Of a stretch of 64,000 bases of DNA, positions 1 through 7,996 are shown piece after piece (position 1 is the stretch's first letter; every line of letters starts with the position of its first letter). Source of the stretch: Vicinamibacterales bacterium (GTDB taxonomy: Bacteria > Acidobacteriota > Vicinamibacteria > Vicinamibacterales > SCN-69-37); contig JAURFE010000001.1 of NCBI GenBank assembly GCA_030827135.1, positions 1,331,946 to 1,395,945 on the forward strand, written 5' to 3'. The notes below the pieces were generated by a model. It was not told the origin of the DNA, did not search any database, and worked only from the letters and a program-made list of their open reading frames with translations. Made by a program: the position numbers and the translations under genes.

Positions 1-95
1 CGTTCTTCCTGCGCAGCCGCGACGATGCGGCCGTCGACGAGGAGCGCGGCCGCCGAGTCGTGGTAATAGGCCGAGATGCCGAGCACGGTCGTCAC
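1..95 (-). CDS. Carbamoyltransferase, N-terminal fragment (cut by window edge)
   Basis: The 31 visible codons start at a GTG and read MTTVLGISAYYHDSAAALLV and onward to AAQEER. This is the N-terminus of the NodU/CmcH/TobZ carbamoyltransferase family, which transfers the carbamoyl group of carbamoyl phosphate to hydroxyls of sugars or other secondary products. The GTG overlaps the TGA of the upstream SGNH gene in a four-base GTGA junction at 92-95, so the two are translationally coupled. In many genomes carbamoyltransferases of this type sit beside SGNH/acyltransferase proteins in envelope polysaccharide loci. The family call rests only on the N-terminus; the remainder lies outside the window. 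Confidence 0.85.
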   Translation of the reverse strand, partial: MTTVLGISAYYHDSAAALLVDGRIVAAAQEE

Positions 96-1204
96 GGCGC
101 GACGCCCCCGGTCGAGGCGGACGCGACCAACGGACGCAGGGCGGCGGCGACTTTGGCGTGGCCCTGCGGCGTCCAGTGTCCGTCCCCCTGGATGTAATCC
201 GTGCGCACAGTCAGATGGGGTGCGAGGTCATGACAACTCAGCCGGTCCTGGGCACAGCGCCGGAGCACAGCGTCAGTCAGCCCACGCGCGTACACCACAC
301 CCGTGGCATCAGCCGCGGCCGGCAGTTCCTGTGGAATGAGCCCGACGTGGAGGGCTCCACCGTACGACTCGACATGCGCCTTGATCCGGGCCAGCGCGAC
401 AAACGTACGCTGACTCAGGTCCGTCAGTCCGCCTTCGGCCAGGGCTGTTGGATTCGGGGTATTCACAAGCACCGTCTGCGGCGCCGTAAACCGCTCCCGC
501 AGGTCAGGCGATTGATTGATGGACGCTCCAAGGATCTTCCCGATGTTCGTGTATTCGACCAGCACGCCGAGGGGCCACGGCCGATAGTCGGCGCTCCCGC
601 GCATCGCGCCGAAGTACAACCCTCGATGCGGCAAACGCAGATCGGTAATGTGTCCATCAGCCGCCCGGTCGATCTCGGTCTCTCGCACATCACTGTCAAG
701 ATCGTTTCCGAGACACACCAGCACGATGACCGCCCGAGGGCGGAGCTCAGGGTGCCGTGCGAGGAAGTACTCGTAGTGTTCCGGCTGGAACCCGTTGTTG
801 TACGACAACGAGATCACCCGATCGTCCGGCCTCGACGCCGCGATCACGTTTGAGAAGCGATCCTCGACGTTGACGCCCCAGCCGAATGCGAAGCTGTCGC
901 CCATGAACGCGACGTCCACGTCCGCATCGGCGAAGTCCACATCCTCGCGGAATCCTCGCGCGTTGGTCCGCACGTCGACCTTGAATCCGGGGCTTGAGTC
1001 CCACACCTGGCGGACGCCGGCCCGGGGAGTCAGAACGTTTCGGCCGTCGCACAGAATGCAGTCGAAGATCGACAGCAGCGTGGCCACACGTCGTCGCACC
1101 ACGATGCCCGCGGCCACGTCCAGCACCCCGACGATGATGACCGTGACGGCTGTGAGGTACATCGTCCAGAACCTCCACGAGCGGCGCTGGGGCACAGTCG
1201 GCAT
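92..1204 (-). CDS. SGNH/GDSL-type hydrolase, membrane-anchored
   Basis: This 370-residue protein has one hydrophobic segment near residues 12-36, which would anchor it with the catalytic domain outside the cytoplasm. Block I (FMGDSFAFGWG, near residue 100) carries the GDS nucleophile serine. The C-terminal GDGHWTPQGH supplies the Asp-x-x-His pair. SGNH proteins of this layout add or remove acetyl groups on cell-surface glycans (AlgJ/AlgX-like). The substrate is not known. It begins one base after the hyuA-like stop codon and overlaps the downstream carbamoyltransferase by four bases, so the three genes form one transcript. Confidence 0.75.
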   Translation of the reverse strand: MPTVPQRRSWRFWTMYLTAVTVIIVGVLDVAAGIVVRRRVATLLSIFDCILCDGRNVLTPRAGVRQVWDSSPGFKVDVRTNARGFREDVDFADADVDVAFMGDSFAFGWGVNVEDRFSNVIAASRPDDRVISLSYNNGFQPEHYEYFLARHPELRPRAVIVLVCLGNDLDSDVRETEIDRAADGHITDLRLPHRGLYFGAMRGSADYRPWPLGVLVEYTNIGKILGASINQSPDLRERFTAPQTVLVNTPNPTALAEGGLTDLSQRTFVALARIKAHVESYGGALHVGLIPQELPAAADATGVVYARGLTDAVLRRCAQDRLSCHDLAPHLTVRTDYIQGDGHWTPQGHAKVAAALRPLVASASTGGVAP

Positions 1205-1205
1205 C

Positions 1206-3221
1206 CTACCGCCCGGGTAGCGACGCGAGGATGTTGCTGAAGCCGTCCACGGCGAAGGTCCAGCGCGGAGGAATCACGACGGTCGCCTCTCCACCGGCAA
1301 CCACTGCGGGGCCGCTCGCCCGTGCTCCGGGACGCAGATCGTCCCATCGATGGAAGGCCACCTTGAACGCGCGACCGCCGAACCGGCCGGGGCGGAATAC
1401 TGATGGTGCTGGGCGATAGGCCGCTCGTGCCCGCGTGTGCGGCAGTGTCGGCTTCGCGGTCACGCCCGTGGCCGTGACACGCACGTTGACCACTTCGGTG
1501 GGTCGGTCGGGGTTCGAATATCCGTACGTGCGACCGTGCTCGCGATCGAAGGCGTCGCGATACTTCCCGGAGAGCGGCAGCGTGATTTCGAACGACTGCC
1601 CGATGTAGCGCACGTCCACGCTGACCGCAATCACCTGGCGCGAGGGACCGAACCCTTCGGCCTGAAGGGCGGCCCGTGCAGCCGCGACCAATGGCGCGCT
1701 CATCCGCTCGAGTTCTTTGACCGTCAGGTCCGCACTCGCGCGGAGCACGCTTGCTGAGTAGTCCTTAGTGACGTCGGCCACCAGCATGCCCAGCGCCGAC
1801 AACACACCGGCATGGCGCGGAGCCATGACCGTCACCATCTGCAACTGCTCGGCGATCTCGCACGCGTGCATGCCGCCGGCTCCCCCAAACGCAACCAGCG
1901 CAAACTGCCGGGGGTCGTGACCGCGTTCGACGGAGACGACCCGGATGGCGCGCTCCATGTTCGCGTTGGCCACGCGCACGATCCCTTCGGCGAGATCGGC
2001 GACAGAAAGACCTGCGCGCTTCGCCAGATCAGCCGCCACACGTTCGGTGCGCGTGCGATCGATCGCCATGCGACCGCCGAGGAAGTAGTCGGGATCGAGC
2101 CTGCCCAGCAACAGGTTGGCGTCGGTCACGGTCAATTCTTCACCGATGCCGTAACAGACCGGGCCCGGCGCCGCGCCGGCGCTGCGCGGCCCCACCCGCA
2201 ACGCGCCGCCGGTGTCGAGGTACGCGATGGACCCGCCACCGGCGCCGACGGTGTGAATATCGATCACCGGCAGACGCACGGGAAAGTCACCCACACGCGA
2301 ATCCGTCGTGCGCCCGATCACCCCATCGATCAGGCTGACGTCGGTGGACGTCCCGCCCATATCGAACCCGATGACGCGCCGCAGCTTCGCAGCCTCGGCC
2401 ACGGCCTTCGCCCCGACCACACCCGCGGCAGGCCCGGATAACACCGTCCGCACCGCCTGCGCGCGCGCCGCGGCAGCGGAAATGCATCCGCCGTTCGACT
2501 GCATGATGGACAAGCGGTCCGCAGTCCGCAGTCCCTCCTCAAGGCGCAGGAGGTAGCGGCTCATGATGGGAGTGACGTACGCATTCACGACCGTGGTGCT
2601 CCAGCGCTCGTATTCGCGATATTCAGGAAGCACCTCGTGGGATGCGCACACCGTCAGCCCGGACTGCCGCAGCCAATGCGCCACCTGCTGCTCGTGCACC
2701 GGATTGGCGTAGGCGTGCAGGAGACAGACCGCCACGATGTCCACGTGCTGGTCGTGAAGCACCCGCGCCAACTGATCCACGTCTTCTTCAACCACCGGTT
2801 CGAGCACAGCCCCTGAAGCATCCAGACGTTCGGCAATCCCGAACGTCAGGTGCGGCTCCACCAGGGGCGGCCTCGGTGCGACGAAGATGTTGTACAGCTC
2901 AGGCCGCGTCTGACGGCCGATCTTCAGGACATCTTCGAATCCTCTTGTCGCCACGAGCGCGACCCTGGCGCCCTTCCGTTCCAGCACGGCGTTCGTAGCC
3001 ACCGTCGAACCGTGCACGATCTCGAAGTCCAGAGGTCCCGAGGTCCAGGAGTCCAGGAGTCCGTTCTGGGTTCCGGGGTTCAGGGTTCGCAGACCTTCCA
3101 GGATCGACCGCGAAGGATCGTCCGGGGTCGAGCGCTGTTTGTGGACCACCAGCCCTTTGGGGGTCAGTTGGACGAAGTCGGTGAAAGTGCCGCCAGTGTC
3201 GATGCCGATGCGGGGACGCAC
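1206..3221 (-). CDS. Hydantoinase/oxoprolinase family protein (HyuA-type)
   Basis: The 671-residue protein matches the HyuA subunit fold: an N-terminal IGIDTGGTFTDF phosphate-binding segment (residues 5-16), the hallmark VHGSTVATNAVLERKG (69-84), and a second GFDMGGTSTDVSLI segment near 285. The family hydrolyses cyclic amides (N-methylhydantoin, 5-oxoproline) with ATP, or carboxylates ketones. The partner HyuB subunit is not adjacent, so the substrate is open. Residues about 46-66 differ from the family and are encoded by the genome's GTCCAGG and GGTTC-type repeats inserted in frame. The GTG start at 3219-3221 is favoured because TAGAAT lies six bases upstream, a leaderless arrangement. It heads the operon with the SGNH and carbamoyltransferase genes. 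Confidence 0.85.
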   Translation of the reverse strand: MRPRIGIDTGGTFTDFVQLTPKGLVVHKQRSTPDDPSRSILEGLRTLNPGTQNGLLDSWTSGPLDFEIVHGSTVATNAVLERKGARVALVATRGFEDVLKIGRQTRPELYNIFVAPRPPLVEPHLTFGIAERLDASGAVLEPVVEEDVDQLARVLHDQHVDIVAVCLLHAYANPVHEQQVAHWLRQSGLTVCASHEVLPEYREYERWSTTVVNAYVTPIMSRYLLRLEEGLRTADRLSIMQSNGGCISAAAARAQAVRTVLSGPAAGVVGAKAVAEAAKLRRVIGFDMGGTSTDVSLIDGVIGRTTDSRVGDFPVRLPVIDIHTVGAGGGSIAYLDTGGALRVGPRSAGAAPGPVCYGIGEELTVTDANLLLGRLDPDYFLGGRMAIDRTRTERVAADLAKRAGLSVADLAEGIVRVANANMERAIRVVSVERGHDPRQFALVAFGGAGGMHACEIAEQLQMVTVMAPRHAGVLSALGMLVADVTKDYSASVLRASADLTVKELERMSAPLVAAARAALQAEGFGPSRQVIAVSVDVRYIGQSFEITLPLSGKYRDAFDREHGRTYGYSNPDRPTEVVNVRVTATGVTAKPTLPHTRARAAYRPAPSVFRPGRFGGRAFKVAFHRWDDLRPGARASGPAVVAGGEATVVIPPRWTFAVDGFSNILASLPGR
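3027..3090. repeat. Short tandem repeats inside the hyuA-like coding sequence
   Basis: Five GTCCAGG-like units (3027-3062) are followed by GTTCTGG/GTTCCGG/GTTCAGG units (3063-3090). The same two unit types form intergenic arrays elsewhere in the window (19017-19078, 33094-33134, 47160-47396). Here they stay in frame and encode about 21 residues (TLNPGTQNGLLDSWTSGPLD) between a helix and the conserved VHGSTVATN motif of the HyuA fold. Confidence 0.7.
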
Positions 3222-3233
3222 ACGGCAATTCTA
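3222..3233 (-). promoter_or_regulatory. Leaderless-type -10 element of the hyuA-like operon
   Basis: On the minus strand TAGAAT (3228-3233) is followed by six bases and the GTG start at 3221. A -10 at this distance puts the transcription start on the first base of the start codon. No Shine-Dalgarno is present. Confidence 0.5.
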
Positions 3234-3290
3234 GTCGGGGTCACGGGGTCCAAGAGTCCAAAGGTCCAGGAGACCAGAAGTCCACCTCCA
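3234..3290. repeat. GTCCAAGA/GTCCAGGA tandem repeats upstream of hyuA-like gene
   Basis: Six imperfect copies of an 8-base unit of the form GGGTCCAA/GGTCCAGG lie directly upstream of the -10 element of the hyuA-like gene. They belong to the GGACTCCT/GTCCAGGA family seen at several gene ends in the window. Bases 3291-3450 hold no recognisable gene. Confidence 0.6.
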
Positions 3291-3453
3291 CGGCCTAAGA
3301 CGCCAGCGCTCGCGGTGAGGGCCGGACTCGAGCGCCCCGTTACCGGCGTTGCCACAACAAATCTGTAAGGCGCGGAATAGTTGCGAAAAACCCGGTGCAC
3401 GTCCGACGACTAGAGCCGGCGTTTCACTGGGGCAAAACCGCGCGACACAAACC

Positions 3454-3469
3454 GGGCACGGCCCTTGCG
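3454..3469 (+). promoter_or_regulatory. Candidate sigma-54 (-24/-12) promoter
   Basis: The sequence GGGCACGGCCCTTGCG fits the sigma-54 consensus TGGCACG-N4-TTGCW, with GG at 3455-3456 and GC at 3467-3468 in the required spacing. Transcription would begin near 3480 and run towards the intrinsic terminator at 3543. No protein gene follows. The motif is seen; its use is inferred. Confidence 0.55.
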
Positions 3470-3479
3470 ATACAGCAGA

Positions 3480-3567
3480 TTGAGTCGCCTGAATTTGCGG
3501 CATGCGCCGTGAAGAGCTGGGGAGCCGGGTGATTCGTCTAAAGGCCCGCGAAAGCGGGCCTTTTTTT
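3480..3567 (+). ncRNA. Candidate small RNA between a sigma-54 promoter and a terminator
   Basis: The stretch of about 88 bases between the predicted sigma-54 start and the end of the terminator U-tract contains no convincing protein gene. A possible ATG at 3502 would read 23 codons through the terminator hairpin and has no ribosome binding site. A promoter and a strong intrinsic terminator framing a short non-coding segment are the usual signs of a small regulatory RNA. No known RNA family was recognised. Confidence 0.4.
3543..3567 (+). terminator. Intrinsic terminator
   Basis: A perfect seven-base-pair GC stem (GGCCCGC/GCGGGCC) closes a GAAA tetraloop and is followed directly by seven T residues. 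It ends plus-strand transcription with no annotated gene before it other than the candidate small RNA. Confidence 0.85.
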
Positions 3568-3579
3568 GTCTAAGAGCCG

Positions 3580-3758
3580 GAGTTATTGAGGATTGAGGAG
3601 GGAGGATTGAGGATTGGCAATTGCTGGATTGAGGATTGTGGGATTGATTGAGGGATTGAGGGATTGAGGGATTGGGGGATTGAGGGATTCAATCCCACAA
3701 TCCCTCAATCCACCAATTGCCAATCCTCAATCCTCCATTCTCAATCCTCAATAACTCG
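3580..3758. repeat. Large palindromic GATTGAG heptamer element, copy 1
   Basis: Both ends carry GAGTTATTGAGGATTGAG in inverted orientation. The arms go on as GGAGGATTGAGGATTGGC then CAATTG and differ at only a few positions, so the 179 bases can fold into one long hairpin. The centre consists of further GGGATTGA units. It carries no gene. It lies between the plus-strand terminator at 3567 and the stop codon of the minus-strand DGQHR gene at 3766. A second member is at 16922-17076. Confidence 0.8.
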
Positions 3759-3765
3759 ATCTCTA

Positions 3766-4899
3766 TTACCCAATCGCTCCTTCTGGGTACTGCAGCGCGA
3801 GGCGTAGTTCCTTGGCGAGCTGATCCACCGTCGAGCCCGAGCGCTTCCAGGCGCCGTCGGTTTCGAATCGCAGGTCGCCGATGCGGCGGCCCCACGGCGC
3901 GATGATGCGGCCGATGGCGCGGAAGTCGGCACGGTCAGCGCGCTGCTGGTCGAGGTGCTTGACGATGTCTGGTGCCACGCGGATAAAGGCGCGCAGCGCC
4001 GGTGCCGTGCGGATGGAGTACTTGCGGCCATTCCAGGCGGCATTAAACACAACCGCGACCTGCTTGAAGTAATTCACAAAAAAGCGGGTGGCTTCCTCGT
4101 GGAAGTCCTCCGCCTTGCGACCGGTGCCGAAGGCGTCGGCCGAGAACAACTTCTTCAATTCCTGCGCGAGCGGGGCCTGGGCCACACGGCCGTGGCCGAC
4201 ACCGAGGAGTTTGATGTCGCCAAACAGGGGCGAATCTTCACGCTCGCTGAGCGCGCGCACCACGTCGTGTGCCACCGCCAGGTTCTCGTCGCGATAGAGC
4301 TGTCGGCCGGAGAGCGAGACCAGGTGGGACGCATTCAGGCGCGTGTGCTTCGCGTTGATTGTGACGAACATCTGCACGACGTGATCTTCGGGCAGACGGT
4401 CGAAAATGACGGCCGGAACCGAGAATGGCTCTCCACCGAACTGGTCGATCCCTGCGTGGAGGGCGAGAAGGCGGTGCTGGCCGTCGATGGCGCGCAGAAT
4501 GCCTTCACGTTCCGGCACCTTGAGAATGCCCAGCGTGGGTTCGCCCGGAATCGGGTCAAACTTCAGCGGTTCGTCGCACGAAATGATGACGGCGCCGGCA
4601 ATGGACGGCAGGTCCCGCGCCTGACGGCACTGTTCGTAATACCCGACCAGTTCGTCGATTTTCTTGCGGATAATCTGTCGCTGGTAAGCCTTGTCGGTCG
4701 CCGCGATGCGGCGTTCGAGCAGGTCCCAACGCACTTTGCTCTGCCGGGCGGCCCCGCGGACGCCGGTCTTCTGCTGCCCCCGGTCCCCGTAGTCGAGGAC
4801 CTCAAAGCGCACGAGCTTGTCGATGTCTTTGGCGGTCAGGGAGGCCTGGTAGAACGTCACGCCAAACTGCTGCATTCGAAGAGCGGCGACGCTGATCAT
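3766..4899 (-). CDS. DGQHR domain-containing protein
   Basis: The signature AIDGQHRLLALHAGID (about residues 129-144) defines the DGQHR domain, related to DndB, the regulator of DNA phosphorothioation, and found in stand-alone proteins near defence or mobile genes. The 377-residue length is typical. No dnd modification or restriction genes are near, so a DNA-modification role is not supported here. The ATG at 4899 is chosen because the longer reading frame would run antisense into the M14 peptidase. TACAAT lies 11 bases upstream of the ATG, suggesting a very short leader. The 3' end is followed within eight bases by the palindromic GATTGAG element. Confidence 0.75.
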   Translation of the reverse strand: MISVAALRMQQFGVTFYQASLTAKDIDKLVRFEVLDYGDRGQQKTGVRGAARQSKVRWDLLERRIAATDKAYQRQIIRKKIDELVGYYEQCRQARDLPSIAGAVIISCDEPLKFDPIPGEPTLGILKVPEREGILRAIDGQHRLLALHAGIDQFGGEPFSVPAVIFDRLPEDHVVQMFVTINAKHTRLNASHLVSLSGRQLYRDENLAVAHDVVRALSEREDSPLFGDIKLLGVGHGRVAQAPLAQELKKLFSADAFGTGRKAEDFHEEATRFFVNYFKQVAVVFNAAWNGRKYSIRTAPALRAFIRVAPDIVKHLDQQRADRADFRAIGRIIAPWGRRIGDLRFETDGAWKRSGSTVDQLAKELRLALQYPEGAIG

Positions 4900-4962
4900 A
4901 TGGAATCGGGATTGTACGGCACCGTGGTAGGCTTTCGACGGATTTTCTGATCGGAGCCCGCT

Positions 4963-7962
4963 ATGACAGCCGCCGGAGTACCCCGAAAGTCGCGCACCAT
5001 TCTTGGGGCCTGCGCCCTTGGTGTCGCCGTCTTTGCCCTGACCGTCGCCAGCCTGCCGGCCCAGCAGTGGGTCAACGAGACCCGCGACCCGAAACAGGCC
5101 CAGGACGAAGAATTCGCGAAACTCTACAAGGAATGGACCGGGGACCCCATGTACGGCAGTCCCCTGGTGGACCACCTCCCCATCGTTCCGGGAATTCCGA
5201 CGCCAAAAGACGTGCTCGGGTACCACATCGGAGCCCCGGAAAAGCTGACCTACTACGCCGATATCCTCAAGTATTACAAGGCGTTAGCGGCGGCGACCCC
5301 CCGTGTGCGCGTCGAGACCATCGGCAAGTCGGATGAGGGCCGCGAACTCGTGGTGGTGTGGGTGTCTTCCGATGCCAACATGAAGGGCCTGCAGCAAAAC
5401 CGCGACAACCTGAAGCGCCTGGCCGACCCCCGCGGGTTGTCAGACGCCCAGGTCCGCCAGCTGATCGGCAGCACCAAACCGCATTACCACCTGATGGGTG
5501 GCCTGCACTCGGGCGAACTGGGCCCGCCCGAGATGCTGATGGAACTCGTGTACCGCCTGGCGGTCGAGACGTCCCCCCTCATCAACCAGATCCGCGACAA
5601 CGTGATCGTGTCGGTCACACCAGTCGCCGACGCAGACGGCCGTGACCGGAACCTCGACTGGAACTTCCAGACCCGCGACATGCAGGCGGCTGCGGGACCG
5701 GCGGGCGGCGGTGCCGGAGCGGGCGCTGGACGCGGCGGCGGAGCGGCGATTCCCTATTGGGGCAAGTACGTCTACCACGACAACAACCGCGACATTAACC
5801 TCTCGCAGGTGCAGATGCGGGCGCTCGGTGACTGGTACTTCACCGCGTTCCCGCCGATCATGCACGACCTGCACGAATCGCTCACGCTGCTCTACACCTA
5901 CAGCGGCGGACCACCCCAGAACCCGAACCTCGATCCGCTGCTGTTTGCGGACCTCCGCCTCTGGGCGGACTTCGAACTCTCGCAGATGACCAAGTACGGC
6001 ATGCCGGGTGTGTATACACACGCGTTCATGGACGGCTGGTCGCCGGGGTACCTCGGCTCCATCGCCTACAACCACAACGGCATGATGAAGATGTACGAAA
6101 CCCAGTCCGGCAACGACTCGCGGGCGACGCCAGCGGCGGGTGGTGCGGGCGGTGAAGGTGCCGCGGCTGCCGGCGCTGCTGGCGCTGCGGGGGCCGGTGC
6201 AGCGGGCGCCGGAGCCGGCCGCGGTGGACGTGGTGCTGGCGCGGGTGCCGGCGGAGGACGCGCGGGCGGTCGTGGTGAAGGCGCGGCAGCGGCGCCGCAG
6301 GCGGGCCGTGGAGGTCCACCGGCCGGAGCGCCGGCTGTCGGTCGGCAGGGCGGTGGCGGCATCCCGACTGGTCGCGGTGGCGGTCAGCCCCGCGAGTGGT
6401 ATCGCGGACTGCCGGTGCCGCCCGATGCGGTCGCGAACTTCTCGCGCCGCAACAACACGAACTACATGCAGACGGGTGTGCTCTCCGCCCTGCAGTTCAC
6501 GTCGATGGTGCCGAACCTCGTCATCGAAAACTTCTATGTGAAGACGCGCAACTCCATCCAGCGCGGTCTCAACGAAGCGCCGCACGCCTACGTGATTCCC
6601 GTGCAGCGTGACATGACGCGCGTCGCCGAGATGCTCCGCATCTTCGCGATTCAGGGCATCGAAGTCAGCCAGGCCACGAGTGCATTCAAACTCGGTGAAG
6701 AGACCTTCCCCGCCGGGTCCTACCTCGTCAAAGCCGGCCAGCCCTACTGGAGCCTCGCCAAGAACCTGCTCGAAAAGCAGGACTACCCCGACGAACGCCT
6801 CAGCACCTACGACGACAGCGGGTGGACGATGGGCCCGGCGATGGGCGTGGATGTGCGCGAGATCGCCGACAAGGATGTGCTCGAAGTGCCGACGACCATC
6901 GTGAAGGTGTCCACGCACAAAGCGAGCATTGGCGGCACCGGCAACACCGCGCTCGCCATTGCGCACTTCGGATCGAACAACATGATTTCGTTCCGCTTTG
7001 CGATGGGCCGTGCGCCGGTCAAGGTTGCGCGCGCGAGTTTCACCGCCGGCGGCATCGAATTCCCGGCCGGGTCGTTCATTGTGACCGGCAACGACATTCC
7101 TGCGGCACGAGCCGCTGTCGAGAAGTTCGGCCTTACGGCGGCGGCGCTGGCAACTGTCCCGACCGTCGCCACACACGACGCAGACCTTCCGCGCGTCGCG
7201 ATCTACTCGCAGTGGAGCCAGACGCAGGAACTCGGCTGGTACCGTCACGCGTTTGATCAGTTCGGGATCCCGTTCGACCTCATCTACAAGGAGCGGGTCG
7301 TCAAGGGCAATCTCAAGGCCGACTACGACGTCATTGTGATGGCGTACCAGCAGATCAACCGCCAGACGGTGATGCAGACTCCGGCGGCGCGCCCGGTGCC
7401 GTACCTCAAGACGCCGAAATTCCAGTTCCTCGGGATGTACGGTGAGTCGCCGGACGTGACGGGTGGTTTCGGACAGCCGGGTGTAGACGCGTTCGCCGCG
7501 TTCCTCGAAGCCGGCGGCACCCTCATCGCCGCGCACAACGCGGTGCGCTTCCCGATCGAGTTCGGCTTCACGCGCACGGTGGATACCGATCAGGTCTCCG
7601 GCATCACGGCACAGCGACCACTCGTGAAGGCGGAGATTTCGAAAACGGATCATCCCGTGTTCTACGGCTACTCGAAGACCGACTTCGCCGTGAAATATGT
7701 CGGCGGTCCGTTCCTGCGCATGGGCATGGCGGAACAGGGCAACGTGCTCGCACGCTACAGCGGCGGCGGCGATTCGGTCATCTCAGGTCTGATGACCGGC
7801 GCCGACGTTCTGGCCCAGCGCCCGATCGCGATTGACGTCCCAAACGCCTACAGCGGCAAGGGCCGCGTGATTCTGTTCTCCAACAACCCCATCTACCGGT
7901 GGCAGAACCACAGCGAGTTCAACATGATCTTCAACTCGATCGTCAACTGGAACGACCGGTAA
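4963..7962 (+). CDS. Secreted M14-family zinc carboxypeptidase with C-terminal glutamine amidotransferase-like domain
   Basis: A signal peptide (residues 1-34, cleaved near LPAQQ) is followed by an M14 peptidase domain. Zinc ligands are visible as HSGE (His182, Glu185) and the third histidine in MHDLHES (His304). A long Gly/Ala/Arg-rich linker (about residues 385-475) interrupts the protein. The C-terminal third (VAIYSQWSQTQELGWYRHAF onward, about residue 745) resembles the class I glutamine amidotransferase-like domain found in related secreted M14 proteins. The role is probably extracellular peptide degradation. The start has the upstream ribosome site CGGAGC. At 999 residues it is long for M14, mostly because of the linker and C-terminal domain. 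Confidence 0.85.
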   Translation: MTAAGVPRKSRTILGACALGVAVFALTVASLPAQQWVNETRDPKQAQDEEFAKLYKEWTGDPMYGSPLVDHLPIVPGIPTPKDVLGYHIGAPEKLTYYADILKYYKALAAATPRVRVETIGKSDEGRELVVVWVSSDANMKGLQQNRDNLKRLADPRGLSDAQVRQLIGSTKPHYHLMGGLHSGELGPPEMLMELVYRLAVETSPLINQIRDNVIVSVTPVADADGRDRNLDWNFQTRDMQAAAGPAGGGAGAGAGRGGGAAIPYWGKYVYHDNNRDINLSQVQMRALGDWYFTAFPPIMHDLHESLTLLYTYSGGPPQNPNLDPLLFADLRLWADFELSQMTKYGMPGVYTHAFMDGWSPGYLGSIAYNHNGMMKMYETQSGNDSRATPAAGGAGGEGAAAAGAAGAAGAGAAGAGAGRGGRGAGAGAGGGRAGGRGEGAAAAPQAGRGGPPAGAPAVGRQGGGGIPTGRGGGQPREWYRGLPVPPDAVANFSRRNNTNYMQTGVLSALQFTSMVPNLVIENFYVKTRNSIQRGLNEAPHAYVIPVQRDMTRVAEMLRIFAIQGIEVSQATSAFKLGEETFPAGSYLVKAGQPYWSLAKNLLEKQDYPDERLSTYDDSGWTMGPAMGVDVREIADKDVLEVPTTIVKVSTHKASIGGTGNTALAIAHFGSNNMISFRFAMGRAPVKVARASFTAGGIEFPAGSFIVTGNDIPAARAAVEKFGLTAAALATVPTVATHDADLPRVAIYSQWSQTQELGWYRHAFDQFGIPFDLIYKERVVKGNLKADYDVIVMAYQQINRQTVMQTPAARPVPYLKTPKFQFLGMYGESPDVTGGFGQPGVDAFAAFLEAGGTLIAAHNAVRFPIEFGFTRTVDTDQVSGITAQRPLVKAEISKTDHPVFYGYSKTDFAVKYVGGPFLRMGMAEQGNVLARYSGGGDSVISGLMTGADVLAQRPIAIDVPNAYSGKGRVILFSNNPIYRWQNHSEFNMIFNSIVNWNDR

Positions 7963-7968
7963 GCTGTC

Positions 7969-7996
7969 CGTAGGGCCCGCTGAACGTCAGCGGACC
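7969..7996. repeat. CGTAGGGCCCGCTGAAC palindromic repeat
   Basis: CGTAGGGCCCGCTGAACGTC continues to AGCGGACC, pairing GGnCCGCTGA with its inverted copy. It lies between convergent genes and provides the TGA stop (7987-7989 on the minus strand) of the next gene. Relatives are at 23059-23120, 33029-33093 and 56434-56461. Confidence 0.65.

Noticed and set aside
3502-3573. Short protein gene (23 codons) in the sigma-54 unit
   Set aside because: It has no ribosome site and would read through the terminator hairpin and its T-tract.
3766-4899. Part of a DNA phosphorothioation (dnd) or restriction system
   Set aside because: The DGQHR domain is shared with DndB, but no other dnd, restriction or methylase gene lies nearby.
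5440-7653. 737-codon minus-strand open frame
   Set aside because: It is antisense to the M14 peptidase, has no recognisable motif, and such long shadows are expected in GC-rich genes.
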